A model generated the notes under the pieces. It did no database searches and had not been told where the DNA came from. It saw only the letters and a list, made by a program, of their open reading frames with translations. The translations under genes were made by a program, and so were the position numbers. Of a stretch of 64,000 bases of DNA, positions 43,041 to 64,000 are shown piece by piece. How positions within the stretch are numbered: the first letter of the stretch is position 1; each line of letters opens with the position of its first letter. Source of the stretch: Gymnorhina tibicen (taxonomy: Eukaryota > Chordata > Aves > Passeriformes > Artamidae); assembly GCA_013399875.1 (NCBI GenBank), contig VXAZ01001116.1, forward strand, positions 3,184,546 to 3,248,545, read 5' to 3'.

Positions 43041-46000
43041 TAAAAATGTTCTACTGAAATAAGCAAGCGTTTAGTTCTGGATTTTTTCTAGTTAATCTTA
43101 CTTCAAATATACAAAGTAGAAACACCAAAATAGATGTAGATGCAAAGAGAAGTGCAGTGTGTAAGGCACTTTCTGGAGTGAAAGTAACTTAGCTTTTCTA
43201 AACACAGTGCAAAATTAAAAAAGAAGTCCCATGTATCCTGTCATGGTCTGGTAGAAGTAGAGATAGTTTACTTAAAAACTAGAGTTTACTGAAAACATTT
43301 GTAGTAACTGAAGCTTACAAGAAGTATTTTTTTGTTCTAGACTGGTAAAGAGAAATTGTCAGTGTCATGAAAAAGCTGGTTTCTGTTTTCTCATAGGAAG
43401 TGTGAGGTCATGGAGATGCTCCTCTCGTTCATGTAGTCATCTTTTGGCCAGGCGTTAACCTTGTTTTTAACAAAGGTTGTAAAGCTTCGCCTTTGAATGC
43501 TTCCTTTAAAAAAACAAAAGGTGGGTGGTAGAAAAAGAGACAAAGTAAAATATAACTGACTTGGTCTCGGGGTAAATTTTGGGTCTGTGAATATATTTGA
43601 TTTTAGAGTTGAGGTAAACTGAGTTATCCTTGCTAATTATATTAGGTATTTTAGCAGCTTAATATATTACTGTGCTTTCATTTACTGTTACAGCTGGATT
43701 TATGTGTGTGCTCATTGTGTTTTGGAGCCCAGTAGCAGACCTCATTGTTCATGGTGTCATATTTCCAGAAAGACAGTTCCTGCTCTAGAGAGCTTAATTA
43801 TACATTGATTTTGGTGATGTGCCTTCAGTCTTCAGCAGATGAGATTAAGGTACCTTTCATCGACTCTCACCTTCTAGGAGAGGAACGATGAACGTCAGTA
43901 AATGTGATGCTCACTAGGAAGCATCCTTCCAGAGAGGTGTGCAAGCACTTTTCATCCCATTCATCTGTCTCTTGACATTAGTTGTGGAGCCTTTGGGTAT
44001 GTGGTGAGAAAGAGAGTGTGAGGTCAAGTATTCTCAGTTACAGACTGGTGTCTTACCTCTTTTTCCTTTGGCCCATTTTTATTTGTTTCCTGGTTGCTTC
44101 AGTGGTCAGCTACCATGGTAGAAGGATATGGTCTGCTTAGTGTGGTCTGCTTTTTTCCTGGGTTTTACCATCAAATTAAAAAGAATTAAAATAAATCATA
44201 TAGTTGCTAGTAGTAATTTCAAATATAAGTAGTGATCAAGGAAATGCTTAACACAGCGAGGCAAAGAACACTGGGTTGGGTTTCTTGATGCTGCTGTTGT
44301 GCTACAAAAGATAGGTTTTTGTTTGAGCGGAGATGCTTATGTAAGTATCTGTATTTTGTCTGTGTTCACTAAAATATAATGCGACCAAAGCACATCAGGT
44401 CTTCATCTGACAGTTGTACAATTGTACAATTGAAGAATAATTAAGTTGTTTTTAAAAACCAAAAATTTTGATTTACTGTTTTATTGTAAAACACTAATAT
44501 GAAATATGAAGTAAGATAATGCATTCATAGCTATACATAGAAATAACTCTTATCTGTTTATCAGAGCAATTTCCCAATAATGTTCTTAAATTCTTGCTAA
44601 GATTCACATATATGTATACAACTGTATTAAAGGTGAGGGCTGTTTCTAGGTGTGAAGAGTAAATTTTGTTAGTGATAATACTTTGAAAGCATATCCAAAC
44701 TTATTTCTTTTTGAAATACAGCACTTACATTGACAAAGCTGAAAGAGACCATGTGCTAGTGAAAAATAAGGGGTCAGGTAGCTTTGTATTGGTAGATTAA
44801 AATTGGACAGGTGATGTTGATTTATTCTATTTCAGTTTTGCCTTCATGTTGAAAACTGGCAGTACAGAAATTTTTATATGGAAGGCAAAGTTCCTGCCTT
44901 ACTGAAAAGTACATTTTCCAGAAAAGTACCAGTATACAGGATGTGCTGATAACTGGAGTCAAATTTAAATTACAGCTGGAAATCTGTCAAAGTCCTGACT
45001 GCCAGTGAAAATATGACACCAGGTATCTTATGCTTTGAGTTTTCTTGCAAAGAGCTTGTGCATCCTGAGTTACTTGAGCAGCAGTTGGTTGCACTGATTA
45101 TTTCATCAGCTCCTTTTTATCTTCTAGGGAAAATCATCTTTGGTGTAGGTTCTCTTAGGATGGAGCAGGTAATTGATTTTAATGTTTTGGTGCTGTTTAC
45201 TTTTTAAAATGCCCTTTTAGTGCTACATTAGTGTCACTGAGTTGCACAGGTTGAGAGAAATAGAGTAATTTGAGATTTTTTCTATGCTTTGCTGTTTCAA
45301 GCTTCCTTTGGGCAAGTTACTAAATATCTGTTGCTTGGCTGTAAAATAAAACAACATATGCTTCATAGAGGCTTGATTAGTGGTTATGGAATGCATTTAA
45401 AAGCTAAAGCAAAGACAGAAGAGAGGTGGGTGAATCCTTTGGATGGCTAATACCACAAAATGTCATGGAGCTTCCAAACAGTCAAAACTGTCAAGAACCA
45501 CGTAGAACAGAGCTGGGAATGTGCAGAGCCATTGGCCTGCACTGTGTGACTGCAAACTGTCAAGCTCCTGGGAGCTGTAGTAAGTGTTTATATACAGAGG
45601 AATTTTAATAATGCGTTACGTTGCACTAGGCTGATAATTTTTTAGGTACTTGTATATTTTACAAAGATTGCAATTATGACTTTTTCATGAAATAACAGAA
45701 TTCATGAACTTGGGCACTTTGGTGTTTTCAGTAAGTGTAAAGTATGATGTTTGTTTGCAGTGGACGTTTATTAGAGCCATAATAAACACTCATTTGAGTG
45801 CAGCATTTTTGTAATGAAATCGCGTAATGAAACAAGTGTTTGGAGAGACAAATGGAAAAAATAAAGAAGGAAACATTCCCACACAATGAGACATTATAAT
45901 GATTGTAATAAATGTATCTCCAAGGAATATAGAGTATTAATTAAATGCCATAGTGCCTAAACGCTGCCAATTTGAAGCAACTGAGATGCATCCTAAAGAC

Positions 46001-46071
46001 TTCAGTTGATACTAGAGCTTAACTAGCCTTTAACCTTTGTCATTTCTAAATGCTCAAGTGATGTGTATTTG

Positions 46072-46086
46072 TAGATAGATAGATAG
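46072..46086. repeat. Short TAGA microsatellite
   Basis: Nearly four TAGA units. Short and probably not very variable. Confidence 0.85.
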
Positions 46087-48447
46087 TTACAGGTAGGATT
46101 TGAGAGAAGAAGATCAAGAAAGAACAGCTGTCAATACTTAAGCCTGTCAAGCTGGTTAATGTTACATTTGCTCTCACTTTTGCTGCTGTGCTTGGTTTCC
46201 CCCTGGGAGACATCCCCTATGCTGCTTTGAAGAGCTTTTCACAGGAAGCATGTTTGCTGGGTGGGCTTCAGGGTTTTTTTGCTGCAGGACTTTTTGGACC
46301 TGCTCACCAGTCAGGTTATTGGTGCTGTAGGAGGATCCTGGGACTTGAAAGGCTGGTTTCCTAGTAATTAATGCACAGCTTTTCCCAAACTCTTTGTTCT
46401 GGACAGTCTGGCATCAGGTTAATGTTTTTCAGATCAGGATAGTAAATCAGACAGCAGTCACATTTTCGCATACCTACTCCCAACACTGAGCCTGCTCTGT
46501 ATCTTCTCCCCATTCCAGTTGTCTCTCCAGTATGGAGTGTCCCTTGAGTTTGTCCAAGTCCTCCCAGCAAAATGTTGCAATCTCTTTTTTTCAGGTAGAC
46601 ATCACTTTCTTGTGACCCTCCCTCCTTCTGCCTGCCTCTGCCATTCCTCCTACATTTTCCTTCTTGGTGGCCTCCCCTTGCCTCTCAGCTGTTTACTTCC
46701 TTACATCCCCTTTTCTTCTGGTTACTGGCAAGGCTTAACACTTCTCTAAGTGCAAGGAATGTCAGGAATGTGCATTGGAGAGTCTGCAGCAGCAGTGGTC
46801 TGAAGGACTGTGGGTGGGTGTCCTATATTTCATTTTTGAATGTTGCAGTGTCCTGCCTTTTTGAAATCTGTGTAGCTTTGCAACTTGACTGTGTGGGCTC
46901 AGTTAAAAAGCCCTGCAGAGCTGATGTGCTCTGCTCATCCTTTATGATGACTGTGTGCTCTACTAGTGACTTCTGTTCATTGTGGGGTAAAGTAACCAAG
47001 ACTTGCTTCCTCTTCTGAATAGAACTGAGTTTTAGAATGTTCTGAGTAGACCAGTTGATGTGAGTAGGAAATGACTATTCAGTGTCTCCCCTAATACCGG
47101 AATTCAGGAATGTGAAATGAGATGAACAGTTGGCAAGAGTTGTGTTACAGTTCTTCACAGTGTGCTTTGACCAGTCTCAAGACCTTTTACTGTTGGTGTA
47201 ACTTCAGTATAGGGGTTGTCGGTGTCAAAACTTGAGTTACCTTTATGTAGGTACCTGAGAAGAATGTGTGTGATAAACTGACAGACAAGCTATGTCTCAT
47301 TTTGACACAAGACAATGACTCTTGAGATCACTGCCAAGGCTCTAGTTAATAAAACTCAGAGAAGTTAGGTAAGTTTCTCTCCTAGCAGTGTAGTTCCATA
47401 TGAGTGGTCTCTGAGATAGTCTAATTCATTGAGATTTTCCTGCAGTATCCATCACTTAATATTCTGTTATTTATATTACATTATTCTTCGCAAGATTATA
47501 GTATCATGTAGTTAAGATTTTAACATCCTTTCTGATTTCTGGGTACATTAAGGCCATTCCCAGCTCATGTTTGAGGATTAATTCAGTACAGTCTAATTGT
47601 ATAACTTCTTGACAGAATGTTGTGGATAGTAAAACTTTAGATTAGCTTAAATATCTGAAGATTTTCTCAATAGAAAGATAACATACCCAGGCATATAAGT
47701 GTAGAATCTCTTAACTTAGGAAGCCTTTGAACCACAAATCACAGAAAGTTCTTACATCTTGCTTTTTCCTAATAACCTTCCCTGATAATTGACTGTTTGC
47801 CTCTGTCAGTGGCCAGTAGTAAATGCTGTGTCAAATTAAATATTTTGGCATTGTGTTTTTCACATGTTGCTTCTGAGTTACGCATTTCTTTTGTTCTTGA
47901 GTTCTTTGGTGATTGCCATTATTCTCAGCAGTTAAAACTGCAGGTTTTAAGAGATCCATTCTCTTACTATGTTAGTATTTGTTGTCAAGTGACTATATTA
48001 AACTTACTAAAAGAAGTTTATTACAGTTCATTTTCTAAAACATGGTTGCTGCACACTTTTGTTATTAAAACCTTCTATTCAGTTAATTTAGAATTTAATT
48101 AAAACTAGAGATTATAGGCCAAATCAGTACTTTCAACTGTTTCAAAGAAAACAAAAATGAGTTAGTTACTTTTTACAATTACTTATTTAATTATTCACCC
48201 TAATGCTGTTGTTAACATGTAGAAATAATGGACAAGATTTGCATAATTAAAATGTTTCATTTTAATTTGTTCTGCAGTTGGACACTGGTTTTGTATGGGT
48301 TTATGTATAATTGAAACGAGGTACCAAAGCATTTACCGTGCTCATTTTAGGGGAAACCATTTTCCCTCTACAGGAGGTGACGATTCCTTTAGCCAGAACA
48401 GAAGCAAACATTTGTGTTGATCTCATGAACAAGTTTATTTGGAAGTT

Positions 48448-48615
<168 letters not shown>

Positions 48616-49085
48616 TAACAGTTTAGAAGGTTAGAATAACAATATTTAAACTGACCTCTTACTAATATCTAAAATAAGATATTTTAATCTCAGCGGGGTT
48701 TGCAAGAGGATCTTAACGGGTAGCCTGCACTTCTGCATGCTGAGGTTTTTAGGGGGTTTGGGTTGTGTTTTTTAACTGAGGTTTCCCAATGACAAGGGAG
48801 TTTCCTGAGCTGCTTTAGAGAATAAAAAATTAAAGCAATGAGTATTTTTCAGAGATGTGAAAATACTCATATTAAATTGCATTTTGGTTGACATGTCATG
48901 CTTCTTAATAAAATCTGGAAAATAAATCACTGTAACTGTGGGAAATAATACCATTATGATGATGATAGTGATGAACAAAAATGGTATCTCTCTGAAAAAG
49001 GAAAATAACCTGTTCTTTACAAAAATTGCTGTTTGCCTGTATTTAAGTTTTTGTAGAGTCAGAGTGTTAGCAAGTTGAAACACTT

Positions 49086-49135
49086 CAGAACATTGGGATG
49101 TTCTGAACACATTCAGAACACATGGGATGTGTTCT
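49086..49135. repeat. Tandem pair of perfect hairpins
   Basis: CAGAACAT-TGGG-ATGTTCTG (49086-49105) is followed by AGAACACAT-GGG-ATGTGTTCT (49115-49135). Both arms are perfect, and the two units share an AGAACA/TGTTCT core. They lie about 100 bp before the CR1 copy in the same intron. Confidence 0.9.
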
Positions 49136-49236
49136 TTCAAAATATGTTCTTTTGCTATTCTATGAAAATCAAGTTGCTGAGAGGCGATCATAAGGAGAAA
49201 GTTTTTCAGCAAGGAGAAAGCATATGTGTAATATAT

Positions 49237-50290
49237 CATAGAATCATTCAGGGTGGAAAAGACCTGAAAGAGCATCGATTCCAACCATTAACCCACTGCC
49301 AAGTCTGCCACTAAACTATGTCCTTAAGTGCCACATCTGTACTTCTTTTAAATACTTCCAGGGGTGGTGATTCCACCACTTCACAGGGCAACCTGTTGCC
49401 TTGGCAGCCTTAACACCCCTTCAATGAAGAAATTTGTCCTAATATCCAATCTACACCTCCCCTGGTGCAACTTGAAGGTATTTACTCTGGTCCTGTCACT
49501 TTTTACCTGGAGAACAGAGCAACCCCCACCTGGCTGCAACCTCTTTTCAGGCAGTTTTAGAGAGTGAAGTCCCCCCTCAGCCTCCTTTTTTTTTTTTAAC
49601 AGACTTAAACACCCCCAGCTCCCTCATCAGACTTGTGCTCCAAACCCTTCCTCAGCTCTGTTGCCCTTCCCTGGGCATGCTCCAGCACCTCAATGTGTTT
49701 GTTGTAGTGAGGGGCCCAAAACTGAACACAAGATTTGAGGTGTGACCTCATCAGTGCTGAGTACAGAGGGACAATCAGTGCCCTGGTCCTGCTGGCCACG
49801 CTCTTGCTTATACAAGCCAGGATGCCATTGGCCTTGGCCAGCCAGGCACACACAGGCTCATGTTCAGCCATTGTCAACCAGCACCCCCAGGTCCTTTTCC
49901 TCTGGGCTTCTTTCCAACCACTCTGCCCCAGCTTTTGGTGCTGCCTGGGGTTGTTGTGACCCAAGGGCAGGACCTGGCACCTGGCCTTGCTGAACTTCAC
50001 ATAATTGGTCTCAGGCCATCATCCAGCCTGTCCAGATCCCTCTGCAGAGCCCTCGTGCCCTCCAGCAGATCAGCACTCCTGCCCAGCTTGGTGTCATCTG
50101 CAAACTCTGTGTGGGTACATGCGATCCCCTTGTCCTGGTCATTGATAAAGGTATTAAACAGAGGTGGCCCTAGTACTGAGCCCTGGAGAACACCACTAGT
50201 GTTGGCTGCCAGCTGGATGTAACTCCATTCCTCACCAAACTCTTGGGCCTGGTGTCCACTCAGGTTTTTACCCAGCCGACAGTGCACAGC
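49237..50290 (-). mobile_element. CR1 LINE copy, antisense, about 1.05 kb
   Basis: It begins ATCATAGAATCATTCAGGGT, followed by AAGACCTGAAAGAGCATCG, the reverse complement of a CR1 3' end. Minus-strand frame 50287-49997 contains FADDTKLG, the RT active-site box, preceded by [20 protein letters not shown]. Frame 50000-49605 contains LPLYSALMRSHLKSCVQFWA, the C-terminal RT region. The frames are separate, so the copy is dead. It is intronic and antisense to SRPK2. Confidence 0.94.
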
Positions 50291-50953
50291 CCAGCCAATT
50301 CTGCATTTGGGAGGTAGGTGGAAGTGAATTGGATGAAGGCTCTGAGCAGGCTGGTCTTGATTCTGAGGTTAGATACAACTTTGAAGGTGGTATGACTTAG
50401 ATGAAGGTTTGAATCACACAGTCTTCCAACCTGAATTGCTTTCTGAATGTAGACAAAGGTAAAAGTTCCAAGTAATTGAAACACTTCATACCTGAAAAAA
50501 GGGGAAGAGCTTAGTCTGGAAAGATTAAAAAGCTTTAATTTTTGTGAGATTGGAATTAACTGTTTGGACTAGTGAGAGTGGCATTGTTTGGTAAGGCTTT
50601 CAGGTTGCTTATTAAAGATAATATAGATCTTCTTTTCTTTTTCTACTTGGACAAAACTTGTGCTACACGTTTTAAAAACTGATTTATGAAAGTTGAATAT
50701 GAAGCAATTCAGTTATTGCACTCGTATTACTGTGCATCAAACAATTTTGTTTCATAAACTTCTGTAATTCCATGCTACAATGGAAAATTATGTTGTTATG
50801 CTATTACTTAATAATGTATTTTTTCCAATTTTTGGGTACTTTTGAGCATTGGGATAAAATCAGGCTTATTTTAAAATGCAGCTGAAGGCTGAGTTTCTTA
50901 ATAAATTTAATTGCAGTTTCAAGCAGATTTTTTAAAAATCCTGTTGTGGTTAG

Positions 50954-53189
<2,236 letters not shown>

Positions 53190-53215
53190 TGAGTACAGCT
53201 CCACAACAAAAGCCT
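53190..53215 (+). CDS. SRPK2: SRPK2 26-nt microexon (VSTAPQQKP)
   Basis: The exon is TGAGTACAGC through AAGCCT, completing a Val codon and encoding STAPQQKP. The acceptor is TCTTTTTAG and the donor GTAAGT. The same nine residues occur at this position in human SRPK2 (SAVSTAPQQKP, from memory), which supports so short an exon. Its length is not a multiple of three, so skipping it would shift the frame in the spacer and truncate the kinase before the DLG segment. Confidence 0.95.

Positions 53216-64000
<10,785 letters not shown>

Noticed and set aside
44419..44432. 14-bp palindrome CAATTGTACAATTG
   Set aside because: It is short and AT-rich with partial direct repetition, so not above chance expectation.
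48772..49284. Minus-strand open frame of 170 aa
   Set aside because: It is the longest open frame in the window but has low-complexity Ile/Phe/Leu-rich content, spans the hairpin region and part of the CR1 tail, and resembles no known protein.
49735..50222. Plus-strand open frames of 74, 83 and 120 aa
   Set aside because: They are antisense to the CR1 RT frame carrying FADDTKLG.

Overview
The window is vertebrate nuclear DNA, almost certainly from a bird. It is AT-rich and intron-dominated. Its recognisable interspersed repeats are CR1 LINE fragments of avian type, with typical 5'-truncated copies ending in ATTCTATGATTCT-like tails. It carries one protein-coding gene, the SR-protein kinase SRPK2, on the + strand.

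Positions 1-35981 contain no coding exon that I can identify. This stretch is probably a 5' intron of SRPK2, because the first coding exon found begins in the middle of a codon. It holds CR1 fragments (2538-5285, 22275-22445, 23700-23873, 28785-29055, 34013-34075), an older CR1/L3-like relic near 21290-21420, and a false-looking tandem duplication around an N gap (4955-5595 repeated at 5625-6265). It also holds a diverged two-copy repeat (6668-6808 and 7970-8111), a CpG-richer island (about 14800-15135) and two RFX X-box-like sites (23058 and 24078).

Positions 35982-60448 contain eleven consecutive SRPK2 coding exons: 35982-36133, 41926-42034, 42603-42690, 42924-43011, 48467-48573, 50954-51119, 53190-53215, 54657-54903, 55867-56355, 60148-60248 and 60341-60448. 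Together they give 1681 nt, or 560 uninterrupted codons in phase. They encode the proline-rich N-terminus, the kinase N-lobe, the catalytic loop (HTDIKPEN), the long acidic and lysine-rich spacer insert, the DLG segment and the start of the C-lobe. The first roughly 13 residues and the last roughly 115 residues lie outside the window or were not found. The intron at 43012-48466 has a textbook U12-type (minor spliceosome) donor and branch site. Intron 48574-50953 contains a long CR1 copy with RT-derived open frames.

Positions 60449-64000 are the beginning of the next SRPK2 intron, with nothing recognisable in it. I found no tRNA, rRNA, CRISPR, operon or prokaryotic feature. The strongest unusual observation is the U12-type intron that interrupts the kinase domain of a kinase whose substrates are splicing factors.
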